Below, one piece after another: positions 1 through 11,219 of a stretch of DNA of 64,000 nucleotides. The stretch's first letter is position 1. Every line of letters starts with the position of its first letter. Source of the DNA: Brevundimonas lenta (lineage in GTDB: Bacteria > Pseudomonadota > Alphaproteobacteria > Caulobacterales > Caulobacteraceae). The stretch spans positions 620,001-684,000 of the forward strand of contig NZ_JACIDM010000002.1 in assembly GCF_014196335.1 (NCBI RefSeq). The letters are read 5' to 3'. The notes under the pieces were generated by a model. That model was not told the DNA's origin and searched no databases. It saw only the letters and a program-made list of their open reading frames with translations. A program made the position numbers and the translations under genes.

Positions 1-399
1 ATTGGCCCCGGTCGACAGCCGGGCGGTCGGCAGGCCGGGCACCGGACACGGCAGGGTCATGACCGGCGGCAGGTCGAGCAACGGCGTCACGCCCTTCTCG
101 AAACCGAGGACGCGGGCGTCCATGTCGCGGTAGCTGACCGACGAGGCCTGATAGACCGCCGCGTGTTCGAGATCGCGCGAGCCGCAGGAGCCGAGCGAGA
201 CGATCAGGTCCGGTTGATGGCTGGACGCCTCAAGGCGCGCCAGGGTCGCCGCCAGGGCGACGGCGGCCTCGACAGGGCCGACGCCGGTGATCAGGGGCTG
301 GATGCGCGCGCGAAGCGCCGGGCCGTATTCGACCGGCGCCGCCATCACGCAGAGGACGGAAAGATCGCCGTAAGTCTGGAGGGACCAGCTCCCGTTCAC
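1..399 (-). CDS. 5'-methylthioadenosine/S-adenosylhomocysteine nucleosidase (3' end cut by window)
   Basis: The protein runs off the left edge; about 133 N-terminal residues are visible. The reading has the phosphorylase-superfamily layout of MTA/SAH nucleosidases: a first beta strand with VMAAPVEYGPAL, a GVGPVEAA loop, PDLIVSLGSCGS (equivalent of the family's TGSAG loop), and YRDMDARVLGFEKG, matching the YHDADVTAFGYEYGQ segment of E. coli Pfs. The enzyme hydrolyses MTA and SAH, the by-products of polyamine synthesis and methylation. The start is a GTG at 399-397 forming a GTGA overlap with the rsmB stop, so it is probably translationally coupled to that methyltransferase. The C-terminal catalytic Asp region lies outside the window. 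Confidence 0.8.
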   Translation of the reverse strand, partial: MNGSWSLQTYGDLSVLCVMAAPVEYGPALRARIQPLITGVGPVEAAVALAATLARLEASSHQPDLIVSLGSCGSRDLEHAAVYQASSVSYRDMDARVLGFEKGVTPLLDLPPVMTLPCPVPGLPTARLSTGAN

Positions 400-1808
400 G
401 CCGTCCTCTCGTAGACGGCGGCGAAGAAGCCGTCGGTGTTGGTGGAAGCGGGCGAGAGACGCAGGCGGTGGCCGCTGGCGGCGTTCGCCAGCTTGGCGCG
501 GGCGGCATCGGTCAGGGTCGGCGTGCTGAGCAGGTCGGAGATCGCGACCGGGATGAAGCCGGGGTGCGCGGCTTCGAAGGCGTCGGCGGTGGCTTCGTTC
601 TCGCCGGTCAGCATCGAGCAGGTGACATAGACCAGGCGACCGCCCGGCTTCACCAGGTGGACGGCCTGGTCGAGGATGCGCAGTTGCAGGGCATGGAGGC
701 GCTCGACCTCGTCGGTCTTCAGCCGCCAGGCGTCCTCGGGACGGCGGCGCCAGGTGCCGGAGCCGCTGCAGGGGGCGTCGACGAAGACCAGGTCGGCCTT
801 GCCGTTGACGTCCTCGACCCCGCCGCCGTTCTGGCCCAGCAGGCGCAGATCGGCGGAGACGCCGGCGCGCTGCAGGCGCGGGCGGATGTTGTCGAGGCGC
901 TTCTGGACCACGTCGCAGGCGATCAGCTTCATGCCCGCGGCGAGCTCGACCTTCGGCTTGCCGCCGGCGCCTTCTTCGCCGCCGGTGGGCGACCAGCCGG
1001 CCGGCTTCGGCGCGACCGCGCCGGGCTTGGCCTGCGGCAGGGCCTGGGCGGCCAGGGCGAGGGTCTTGCCGCCGCCGCCGGCGCAATAGTCGACGACGAT
1101 GGTGTCAGGCGTGAACGGGATGCCGGCGCCGGCCAGCCAGGTGACGATCTGGCTGCCTTCGTCCTGGATCTCGATCTGGCCCGCCTTGAAGGCGTCCTGG
1201 GCCTGGACGTTGGGCGGCGGCTCGGACGGGAGGCGCAGGCCCCAGGTCGAGAACGGCGTCCGCTCGGGCGTCAGGCCGGCGGCCGTCAGCTCGCCCTTCA
1301 CGCCGTCCACGGTGGCGCGGGCGCTGTTGACGCGCAGGTCGATCGGCGCGCGCGGGGCCATCAGCTCGCGGGCCTCTTCGGTCCAGCGGTCGCCGAAGGT
1401 GGTCTTGAAGTCCTCGACCACGAACTCGGGCAGGCCGGCGGCCACCCAGCCGGGCAGATCGCCTTCGCCGGCCGTCAGGCGGGCGCGTTCCTGCTTGGAC
1501 AGCGGACGCGGGCCGTAGCCGTCGCCCGAGTGCAGGGCCTCGATCTCTTCAAGCGACAGGCCGTCGATCAGGCTGAGCGAGCCGATGACGAGGGCGCGGC
1601 CGTCCTCGCGGCCGCCCATGGCCCAGACCAGACGGCCGCGGGCGCGAAGCACGCGGTAGACGCGGTCGGCGACGGCGCGGCGGTCCTTGGACCCGGCGTA
1701 GCGGTTGGTCTGTCCCCAGGCCTTGAGCACGACTTCGGCCGGGGCGCGGCCCTGGGCGATGCTGTCCAGAACGGAGGCGGCGGCGGCGAGGCGGGCGGCT
1801 GGGGTCAA
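396..1808 (-). CDS. rsmB: RsmB/NOP-family 16S rRNA (cytosine-5) methyltransferase
   Basis: A 470-residue protein with an N-terminal NusB-like helical region (about 1-140) and a C-terminal Rossmann methyltransferase. The SAM-binding motif is VVDYCAGGGGKT (about 238-249). Both cysteines of m5C RNA methyltransferases are present: DAPCSG (Cys347) and VTCSML (Cys397). It is expected to methylate C967 of 16S rRNA. A Gly/Pro/Lys-rich stretch at about 258-290 sits between SAM motif I and the next strand and looks like a lineage-specific loop. It lies 9 bases after the MAPEG gene and overlaps the nucleosidase downstream, so guaB, MAPEG, rsmB and the nucleosidase form one leftward run. Confidence 0.92.
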   Translation of the reverse strand: MTPAARLAAAASVLDSIAQGRAPAEVVLKAWGQTNRYAGSKDRRAVADRVYRVLRARGRLVWAMGGREDGRALVIGSLSLIDGLSLEEIEALHSGDGYGPRPLSKQERARLTAGEGDLPGWVAAGLPEFVVEDFKTTFGDRWTEEARELMAPRAPIDLRVNSARATVDGVKGELTAAGLTPERTPFSTWGLRLPSEPPPNVQAQDAFKAGQIEIQDEGSQIVTWLAGAGIPFTPDTIVVDYCAGGGGKTLALAAQALPQAKPGAVAPKPAGWSPTGGEEGAGGKPKVELAAGMKLIACDVVQKRLDNIRPRLQRAGVSADLRLLGQNGGGVEDVNGKADLVFVDAPCSGSGTWRRRPEDAWRLKTDEVERLHALQLRILDQAVHLVKPGGRLVYVTCSMLTGENEATADAFEAAHPGFIPVAISDLLSTPTLTDAARAKLANAASGHRLRLSPASTNTDGFFAAVYERTA

Positions 1809-1817
1809 TTCAGGCTT

Positions 1818-2216
1818 TCAAACAAACAATGCGGCGAGGACCATCACCAGACCGGCGGCGGCGACGAGCCAGACCAGGGTGCGGATGTATGGAACGCCGA
1901 AGGCGTAGAGCGGGACGTAAATGACCCGCGCAAAGAAATAGAGATGAGCGCCGAGGGCGGTCAGGAAACCGTCCTTACCCGCGATATGCGCCATGATAAC
2001 GGCGGCGGCGAAGATCGGCAGGGTCTCGAACAGATTGGCCTGGGCGCGCATCAGGCGGCCGGCCAGCTTGCCGGGCGGCGGGACCTCGGCGTCGCGCGGT
2101 CCCGCATTCCATTTGGCGCCGAGCTCCGAGGTCCGGACCACGGTCGCCAGCCCGATCTGGACCAGCGCCAGGATCAGGGTGAAGGCCAGCATGATGAACT
2201 CAGGCGTCATATCCAT
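1818..2216 (-). CDS. MAPEG-family membrane protein
   Basis: A 132-residue protein of four predicted membrane helices. The second part carries the MAPEG-type RAQANLFETLPIF segment, followed by helices ending in a short C-terminus. The MAPEG superfamily (membrane-associated proteins in eicosanoid and glutathione metabolism) includes microsomal glutathione transferases; bacterial members of this length are mostly uncharacterised and the substrate cannot be read from sequence. It sits 19 bases after guaB and 9 bases before rsmB on the same strand. A GGGAGGG ribosome-binding site lies upstream. A start two codons further in (ATG, residue 3) is equally possible. Confidence 0.85.
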   Translation of the reverse strand: MDMTPEFIMLAFTLILALVQIGLATVVRTSELGAKWNAGPRDAEVPPPGKLAGRLMRAQANLFETLPIFAAAVIMAHIAGKDGFLTALGAHLYFFARVIYVPLYAFGVPYIRTLVWLVAAAGLVMVLAALFV

Positions 2217-2235
2217 GCCTGCCGGCCCTCCCTTC

Positions 2236-4392
<2,157 letters not shown>

Positions 4393-4489
4393 TCACGTCG
4401 GGTTGCAATAATACTCTTTGAGATTGCAGTCCGACAACCTTGACCACTACGGTGGCGAGGCCCGCTTCCGGGCACAGGGAGTCCATGCA

Positions 4490-4741
4490 ATGAACGTGAA
4501 GACCCTCAAATCCACGGTGGTGCGTACCGCCCAGATCGCCGTCCTTGCGCTGGCCACCACGACCGGCGTCGGCTTCGGCGCAGCTCTCGCCGCGCCTGCG
4601 TTCTCGATCGAACGGGAATACTTCTCGGACGCCACCTACAACGTCACGGTCGGCGGCAGCGGCATCACCTGCGGCGCCAACCAGTGGGGCTGGGGCGAGC
4701 GGACGGAGTACGTGCTGTACTACTACGAATCCTGCGCCTGA
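4490..4741 (+). CDS. small secreted Cys-containing protein (DUF6289-like)
   Basis: An 83-residue protein. It has a positively charged start (MNVKTLKSTVVRTAQIAV), a hydrophobic stretch and an ALAAPA cleavage-like site near residue 36, then a mature part of about 48 residues with two cysteines (ITCGANQWG and the C-terminal YYESCA) that could form a disulfide. The Tyr-rich EYFSDATYNVTV pattern resembles the DUF6289 group of small exported proteins; this is from memory and tentative. The start was chosen at 4490 because GGGAG lies 5' of it and the upstream residues would spoil the signal peptide. It stands alone between DUF2061 and convergent rlmE. Confidence 0.6.
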   Translation: MNVKTLKSTVVRTAQIAVLALATTTGVGFGAALAAPAFSIEREYFSDATYNVTVGGSGITCGANQWGWGERTEYVLYYYESCA

Positions 4742-4760
4742 CGCCGGTAGGTCTGGCCGC

Positions 4761-4781
4761 GGGGAGGGAATTGCCCTCCCC
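4761..4781. terminator. hairpin between convergent genes
   Basis: GGGGAGGG (4761-4768) pairs with CCCTCCCC (4774-4781) around a 5-base loop. It lies between the stop of the small secreted protein and the stop of rlmE. No U-run follows on either strand, so termination efficiency is uncertain; it could serve both strands. Confidence 0.5.
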
Positions 4782-4789
4782 GCAAGGCT

Positions 4790-5500
4790 TCAACGCTTGT
4801 TCAGCGCGACCAGGAAGACCTCGGCGCTGTCCTTCCGGCTTGAGGCCGGCTTGACGTATTTCACCGTCTCGAACTCCGCGCGCAGGCGGGCCAGCACGCC
4901 GCCGGCGTCGCCGCCCTGGAAGTTCTTGGAGACGAAATTGCCGCCCGGTTTCAGGGTGCGGATGGCGAAGTCCGCCGCGATCTCGATCAGGGCGATGATC
5001 TTCAGATGGTCGGTCTGGCGGTGGCCGACGGTGTTGTGGGCCATGTCCGACAGGACCAGGTCCGGCGGGCCGCCCAGCAGGTCGATCATCTGTTGATCGA
5101 CGCCCGGATGGGTGAAGTCGGCCTGAATCAGGGTGGCGCCGGGAATCGGCTCGATCATCAGCAGGTCGACGCCCACGACCGAGGTCGCACCGCGTTCCAG
5201 CGCCACCTGGACCCAGCCGCCGGGGGCCGCGCCCAGGTCGATGACCCGGCTGCCCCGTTTGATCAGGCGAAAGCGGTCGTCGATCTCCAGCAGTTTGAAG
5301 GCGGCGCGGCTGCGCCAGCCTTCGGCCCGCGCGCGCTCGGACCATTTGTCGGACAGCTGGCGTTTGATCCACTGCTGGCTGGACATCGACTTGGTGTCCG
5401 CCGTCTTCATCTTGGTGCCCATGCCGCGGCCTGCAGCCGTTCCGCCCGTGGGCGGTTTGACCATGCGGCGGCGTTCGACGGGCTTTTCGTCTTCGCTCAT
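4790..5500 (-). CDS. rlmE: 23S rRNA 2'-O-ribose methyltransferase (RlmE/FtsJ)
   Basis: A 236-residue protein of the FtsJ family, expected to methylate U2552 of 23S rRNA. It has SRAAFKLLEID followed by VIDLGAAPGGWVQVA (SAM motif I), the LSDMAHNTVGH segment and LKPGGNFVSKNFQGG, giving the K-D-K-E catalytic set. The N-terminal 40 residues are basic and low in complexity (RRRMVKPPTGGT), longer than in E. coli RlmE. The ATG at 5500 is used; the frame is open upstream but lacks family similarity. Divergent from the cyclophilin gene. Confidence 0.93.
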   Translation of the reverse strand: MSEDEKPVERRRMVKPPTGGTAAGRGMGTKMKTADTKSMSSQQWIKRQLSDKWSERARAEGWRSRAAFKLLEIDDRFRLIKRGSRVIDLGAAPGGWVQVALERGATSVVGVDLLMIEPIPGATLIQADFTHPGVDQQMIDLLGGPPDLVLSDMAHNTVGHRQTDHLKIIALIEIAADFAIRTLKPGGNFVSKNFQGGDAGGVLARLRAEFETVKYVKPASSRKDSAEVFLVALNKR

Positions 5501-5567
5501 GCATCCCACATAGCCGCGACCGGCTTTGCGGGCTATGGACCCGCGACAATTCACAAGGAGCGTACCG

Positions 5568-6032
5568 ATGACCGATGAAACCCTGACCTTCTCGCTGGAC
5601 ACCGGCGACGGCGAACAGCGCGACGTGGTCATCAAGCTGCGCCCCGACCTGGCGCCGGGCCACGTGGCCCGCATCACCGAGCTGGCCAAGGAAGGCTTCT
5701 ACGACGACGTGGTCTTCCACCGCGTGATCCCGGGCTTCATGGCCCAGGGCGGCGATCCGACCGGCACCGGCACCTCGGGCTCGAAGAAGCCGGACCTGAA
5801 GGCCGAGTTCTCGGCAGAGCCGCACGTGCGCGGCGTGTGCTCGATGGCCCGCACCAGCGATCCGAACAGCGCCAACAGCCAGTTCTTCATCTGCCTGGAC
5901 GACGCGACCTTCCTCGACCGCCAGTATACGGTCTGGGGCGAAGTGATCGAAGGCATGGACAACGTCGACGCCCTGCCGAAGGGCGAACCGCCCCGCAAGC
6001 CGGGCAAGATCGTCAAGGCCACGGTGGCCTAA
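5568..6032 (+). CDS. cyclophilin-type peptidyl-prolyl cis-trans isomerase
   Basis: A 154-residue cyclophilin that catalyses proline isomerisation during protein folding. The core motifs are FHRVIPGFMAQGGD (active-site Arg and Phe), the GSGT-type loop as GTGTSGSKK, MARTSDPNSANSQFFI and FLDRQYTVWGEV. There is no signal peptide, so it is the cytoplasmic PpiB-like form. Start ATG 5568 has AAGGAG at 5555-5560. A strong hairpin terminator follows within 10 bases of the stop. Confidence 0.95.
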   Translation: MTDETLTFSLDTGDGEQRDVVIKLRPDLAPGHVARITELAKEGFYDDVVFHRVIPGFMAQGGDPTGTGTSGSKKPDLKAEFSAEPHVRGVCSMARTSDPNSANSQFFICLDDATFLDRQYTVWGEVIEGMDNVDALPKGEPPRKPGKIVKATVA

Positions 6033-6039
6033 AAGGAAA

Positions 6040-6066
6040 GGGCCGCTCGATGGAGCGGCCCTTTTT
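6040..6066 (+). terminator. intrinsic terminator after the cyclophilin gene
   Basis: GGGCCGCTC (6040-6048) pairs perfectly with GAGCGGCCC (6053-6061) around GATG, followed by TTTTT (6062-6066). The A-rich run just before it gives a weaker U-tract in the other direction, so it may also end the convergent rnd transcript, whose stop is at 6067-6069. Confidence 0.9.
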
Positions 6067-7215
6067 CTATTCGATCTCGACGACCTCGACCCGCGGTCCG
6101 TTGAGGACCAGGGCGATTTCGCCGCGCTTGAGCTTCAGGGCGTCGTCGCCGAACAGCTGGCGGCGCCAGCCGTGCAGAGCCTCGACGTCGGCGTTGTCGT
6201 CGAGCGCGATCTTCTCCAGGTCGGCGACGTTGGCGATCAGCTTGGTGGCCACGCCGGCGTTGTCGCTCTTGGCCTTGAGCAGGACCTTCAGCAGTTCGAC
6301 GACCGAGGGCGGCGCAGGCTGGTTGTGCGACGGACGCTCCAGCTTGGGCGCATGCGCCTCCGGATCGGCCAGCACGCGCTTCAGCTCGGCGGTCAGCTCC
6401 AGACCGAGGCGCGAGGCGCCGAAGCCCTTGGGCACGGAGCGCAGGCGGTTGAAGGCGTCCGGGTCGGTCGGACCCTGGGCGGCGATCTCGTCGATCGCCT
6501 CATCCTTGAGGATGCGGCCGCGCGGCTGGTCGCGCTCCTGGGCCGCGCGCTCGCGCCAGACGGCGGTCGCGACGAAGGCGGCGAGATATTTGGCGGCGTA
6601 CTTCTTGGGCTTCAGACGCTTCCACGCCTTTTCCGGATCGGTGTCGTACAGCGCCGGATCGGTCAGATCCTCCATCTCGGCGGTGACCCAGTCGATGCGG
6701 CCGTCCTTCTTCAGACGATCGCGCAGCTTGGGGAACAGGGCCGCGAGATGGGTCACGTCGCCGAGCGCATAGACCAGCTGCGCCTCGGACAGCGGCCGGC
6801 GGGCCCAGTCGGTGAAGCGGCTGCCCTTGTCGACTTCCTGGCGCAGCATCTGGCGGACCAGGGCCTCGTACGAGACCTGATCGCCGAAGCCGGCGGCCAT
6901 GGCGGCGACCTGGGTGTCGAACATCGGCTTGGGCATCGCGCCCAGCTTCACAAAAATTTCCACGTCCTGGCGGGCGGCGTGGAAGACCTTGAGAATCGAT
7001 TCGTCGCGCAGGAGCTCGAGGAAGGGCTCCAGATCGAGGCCCTCCGCCAGCGGATCAATGATGGCGGCGTCCGTCGGCGAAGCGGCCTGGATCAGGCACA
7101 GCTTGGGCCAGTACGTCGTCTCCCGCATGAATTCCGTATCGACGGTGATGAAGGGAGCTGTGGCGAGGCGTGCACAGAAGTCGCGCAGAGCGTCGGTGGT
7201 GGTGATCGGCGTCAT
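6067..7215 (-). CDS. rnd: ribonuclease D
   Basis: A 382-residue 3'-5' exoribonuclease of the DEDD family acting in tRNA 3' maturation. Exonuclease motifs are FITVDTEFMRE (Exo I Asp and Glu), VFHAARQDVEIF (Exo II) and QLVYALGDVTHL (Exo III with Tyr and Asp). The C-terminal half contains an HRDC-type helical region (about 205-290). Start ATG 7215. On the minus strand a GCTATAG box lies only a few bases upstream of the ATG, so the mRNA may have a very short leader or none. Divergent from purM. Confidence 0.93.
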   Translation of the reverse strand: MTPITTTDALRDFCARLATAPFITVDTEFMRETTYWPKLCLIQAASPTDAAIIDPLAEGLDLEPFLELLRDESILKVFHAARQDVEIFVKLGAMPKPMFDTQVAAMAAGFGDQVSYEALVRQMLRQEVDKGSRFTDWARRPLSEAQLVYALGDVTHLAALFPKLRDRLKKDGRIDWVTAEMEDLTDPALYDTDPEKAWKRLKPKKYAAKYLAAFVATAVWRERAAQERDQPRGRILKDEAIDEIAAQGPTDPDAFNRLRSVPKGFGASRLGLELTAELKRVLADPEAHAPKLERPSHNQPAPPSVVELLKVLLKAKSDNAGVATKLIANVADLEKIALDDNADVEALHGWRRQLFGDDALKLKRGEIALVLNGPRVEVVEIE

Positions 7216-7295
7216 TCGGATGCTATAGCCCCGCGCGCGCCCGTTGTGGCAAGAGCCGCGACACAATTCCGCCCTCTGATTCAGGCCCGTGACCG

Positions 7296-8333
<1,038 letters not shown>

Positions 8334-8341
8334 GCGGCGCC

Positions 8342-8938
8342 ATGACCGACACCGCCCGTCGCCGCGTCCGCACGGCGATCCTGATTTCCGGCGCCGGGTC
8401 GAACATGGCCGCGCTGATCGAGGCCTCGCGCGCGGCCGACGCCCCGTTCGAGGTCGCCGTGGTGATCTCGAACAAGCCGGACGCCAGCGGCCTGACCGTC
8501 GCGGCGGCCCTGGACGTGCCGGTCATGGCCGTCGACCATCGCCTGTTCGGCAAGGATCGCGAGGCGCATGAGCGGGCGATCGACGCGGTGCTGATGGATC
8601 ATGGCGTCGAGGTGGTGGCCCTGGCCGGCTATATGCGCCTGCTGACGCCCTGGCTGGTCGGGCGCTGGAACGGGCTGATGCTGAACATCCACCCCAGCCT
8701 GCTGCCGAAATATCCCGGCCTGGACACCCACGCCCGTGCGCTGGCGGCGGGGGATGAGGAGGCCGGCTGCACGGTGCATCTGGTCGACGAAGGCGTCGAC
8801 GAAGGCCCGGTTCTGGACCAGGAAGCGGTGCCGGTGCTGCCGTTCGACACGCCGGAAACCCTCGCCCAGCGGGTGCTGACGGCCGAGCATCGGCTGTATC
8901 CGCGGGCGCTGGCCGCCTTCTGTCGCGGCTTGCATTAG
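8342..8938 (+). CDS. purN: phosphoribosylglycinamide formyltransferase
   Basis: A 198-residue folate-dependent GAR transformylase. Motifs are LISGAGSNMAALIEA (phosphate-binding loop), LAGYMRLL, the catalytic NIHPSLLPKYPGLDTH with Asn and His, and a downstream Asp in VDEGVDEGPVLDQ. The start at 8342 follows the purM stop by 8 bases, consistent with co-transcription and coordinated purine synthesis. Confidence 0.96.
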   Translation: MTDTARRRVRTAILISGAGSNMAALIEASRAADAPFEVAVVISNKPDASGLTVAAALDVPVMAVDHRLFGKDREAHERAIDAVLMDHGVEVVALAGYMRLLTPWLVGRWNGLMLNIHPSLLPKYPGLDTHARALAAGDEEAGCTVHLVDEGVDEGPVLDQEAVPVLPFDTPETLAQRVLTAEHRLYPRALAAFCRGLH

Positions 8939-9021
8939 AAGTTCGTAATCAAAGGCCTTTTCCGGCGACAGCGCGCCGGGCTTGAGTCAGGTTGCCGCCA
9001 GCAATTCCACTGGGGGCTTTC

Positions 9022-11085
9022 ATGCTCAAAATCCGCCTCATGGCCTGCGCCGCCGGCGCCGTTCTCACCCTCGCCGCGACCGCCGCGGCCGCCCAGTCGG
9101 CGCCCCCGATCGTCGAGATCCCGGCCGCGACCAACCCCGCCATCGGCCAGTTCGGCTTCGACGTCGGCGGCATGGATACGTCCATCTCCGCCGGTGACGA
9201 CTTCAACCGCTACGCCAGCGGCACCTACCTGCACAACACGCCGATCCCGGGCGACAAGACGTCCTACGGCGCGTTCGACATGCTGTACGACAACTCGCAG
9301 GAGAACCTGAAAGCCCTGATCGAGGAAAGCGCCGCCAATCCGACGTCCAGCGCCGAGGCCGCCCGTATCGGCGCCTTCTATTCCAGCTTCATGGACGAGG
9401 CGACGGTCAACCAGCTGGGCGCCAGCCCGCTGCAGGCCGACCTGGCCGAGGTGCGCGCCGCCGACACCCGCGAAGAGATCGCCGCCCTGATGGGCCGCAC
9501 CCAGGGCGGCTTCGGCTCCAGCCTGTTCGGCATCTATGTCGCCGAGGATCTGAAGGACCCGGACGAGCACAGCGCCTACATCGTGCAAGGCGGCATCGGC
9601 CTGCCGGACCGCGACTACTACCTCGAGGAAAACTTCGCCCCGCAGCGCGCCGCCTACCTCGCCTATATGACGAAGGCGCTGGAGCTGGCCGGCTGGCCGA
9701 ACCCCGAGCAGGCGGCGGCCGACATCATGGCCTTCGAGACCCGCATCGCCGAGCAGCACTGGACCCAGGTCCAGAGCCGCGACATCGAGAAGAGCTACGC
9801 CCCGACCACCCTCGCCGACCTGGCCCGTAACGCGCCGGGCTTCGACTGGAACGCCTGGGCGACCGGCGCCGGCATCCAGGACGCGCCGCGCATCGTGCAG
9901 TCGCAGGACAGCGCCTATCCGGGCATGGCCCGCGTCTTCGCCGAGACGCCGATCGCCACCCTGCAGTCATGGCAGGCCTTCCACGTCATCGACCAGGCCT
10001 CGCCCTATCTGTCGCAGCCCTTCGTTGACGCCCGCTTCGACTTCTACGGCAAGGCCCTGAGCGGCCAACCGGAGAACCGCCCGCGCTGGAAGCGCGGCGT
10101 GTCGCTGGTCAACGGCTCGCTCGGCGAGGCGCTGGGCAAGGAATATGTGGCCCGTCACTTCCCGGCCGAGTCCAAGGCCCAGATGGAGGCCCTGGTCGCC
10201 AACCTGCGCGCCGCCATGACCGAGCGCCTGAAGCACCTCGACTGGATGAGCGAGGAGACGCGCGAGCAGGCCCTCTACAAGATGAGCCGTTTCGGCGTGA
10301 AGATCGGCTACCCGGACCAGTGGCGCAGCTATGACGGCCTGCAGCTGATCCCGGGCGATCTGTACGGCAACGTCGAGCGCTCGAACGCCTTCGACTGGGC
10401 CTGGAATCTCGGCAAGCTGAAGCGTCCGGTCGATCCGCTGGAGTGGGGCATGACCCCGCAGACGGTGAACGCCTACTACAACCCCCCGCGCAACGAGATC
10501 GTCTTCCCGGCCGCCATCCTGCAGCCGCCGTTCTTCGATCCGAACGCCGACCCGGCGGTGAACTACGGCGGCATCGGCGCGGTCATCGGCCACGAGATCA
10601 CGCACGGCTTCGACGACCAGGGCCGCAAGGTCGACGGCGACGGCGTGCTGCGCGACTGGTGGACGGCCGAGGACGGCGCCAAGTTCGAGCAGCGCGCGGC
10701 CGTTCTGGGCGCCCAGTATTCGGCCCTGGCCCCGCTGGAAGGCTCGAACGTCAACGGCGACCTGACCATGGGCGAGAACATCGCCGACCTGGGCGGTCTG
10801 CTGATGGCGCTGGACGCCTACCACATGTCGCTGAACGGCCAGCCGGCCCCGGTGATCAACGGCCTGACCGGCGACCAGCGGGTCTTCCTCGGCTGGGCCC
10901 AGGTCTGGCGCGAGAACATCCGCGACGAGGCCCTGCGCCAGCAGGTGACCGTCGATCCGCACGCCCCGGCCCAGTACCGGGCCGCCGTGCCGGTTCGCAA
11001 CATCGACGCCTGGTACGAGGCGTTCGGCGTGAAGCCGGGCGATGAGCAGTACCTGGCTCCGGAAGCGCGCGCCCGCATCTGGTAA
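9022..11085 (+). CDS. M13-family (neprilysin/PepO-like) zinc metallopeptidase, exported
   Basis: A 687-residue protein with a signal peptide (MLKIRLMACAAGAVL, then AATAAAAQS). Zinc ligands are in GHEITHGFDDQG (HExxH, about residue 523) and MGENIADLGG (third ligand Glu, about 585). The N-terminal half is the helical M13_N domain, and the NAYYNPPRNEIVFPAAILQPPFF substrate-binding stretch is present. It should degrade oligopeptides in the envelope or outside. The start at 9022 follows a GGGGG ribosome site. It appears to be a single-gene unit with a strong terminator behind. Confidence 0.95.
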   Translation: MLKIRLMACAAGAVLTLAATAAAAQSAPPIVEIPAATNPAIGQFGFDVGGMDTSISAGDDFNRYASGTYLHNTPIPGDKTSYGAFDMLYDNSQENLKALIEESAANPTSSAEAARIGAFYSSFMDEATVNQLGASPLQADLAEVRAADTREEIAALMGRTQGGFGSSLFGIYVAEDLKDPDEHSAYIVQGGIGLPDRDYYLEENFAPQRAAYLAYMTKALELAGWPNPEQAAADIMAFETRIAEQHWTQVQSRDIEKSYAPTTLADLARNAPGFDWNAWATGAGIQDAPRIVQSQDSAYPGMARVFAETPIATLQSWQAFHVIDQASPYLSQPFVDARFDFYGKALSGQPENRPRWKRGVSLVNGSLGEALGKEYVARHFPAESKAQMEALVANLRAAMTERLKHLDWMSEETREQALYKMSRFGVKIGYPDQWRSYDGLQLIPGDLYGNVERSNAFDWAWNLGKLKRPVDPLEWGMTPQTVNAYYNPPRNEIVFPAAILQPPFFDPNADPAVNYGGIGAVIGHEITHGFDDQGRKVDGDGVLRDWWTAEDGAKFEQRAAVLGAQYSALAPLEGSNVNGDLTMGENIADLGGLLMALDAYHMSLNGQPAPVINGLTGDQRVFLGWAQVWRENIRDEALRQQVTVDPHAPAQYRAAVPVRNIDAWYEAFGVKPGDEQYLAPEARARIW

Positions 11086-11107
11086 GGACCTCCTCTCCGA
11101 AACGGAC

Positions 11108-11137
11108 ACGGCCCCGGCGAGCGATCGCCGGGGCCGT
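11108..11137 (+). terminator. hairpin terminator after the M13 peptidase gene
   Basis: A perfect 13-base-pair stem: ACGGCCCCGGCGA (11108-11120) with TCGCCGGGGCCGT (11125-11137) and loop GCGA, then TCT. It is strong but has a poor U-tract. Confidence 0.75.
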
Positions 11138-11219
11138 TCTGCATTCAGGGCCAGGGTTCGACCGGATCGACCTCTGCCCGCGGGTTCTTAGCTTCCGCTG
11201 AAACCTCCGGAGGCTTCCC

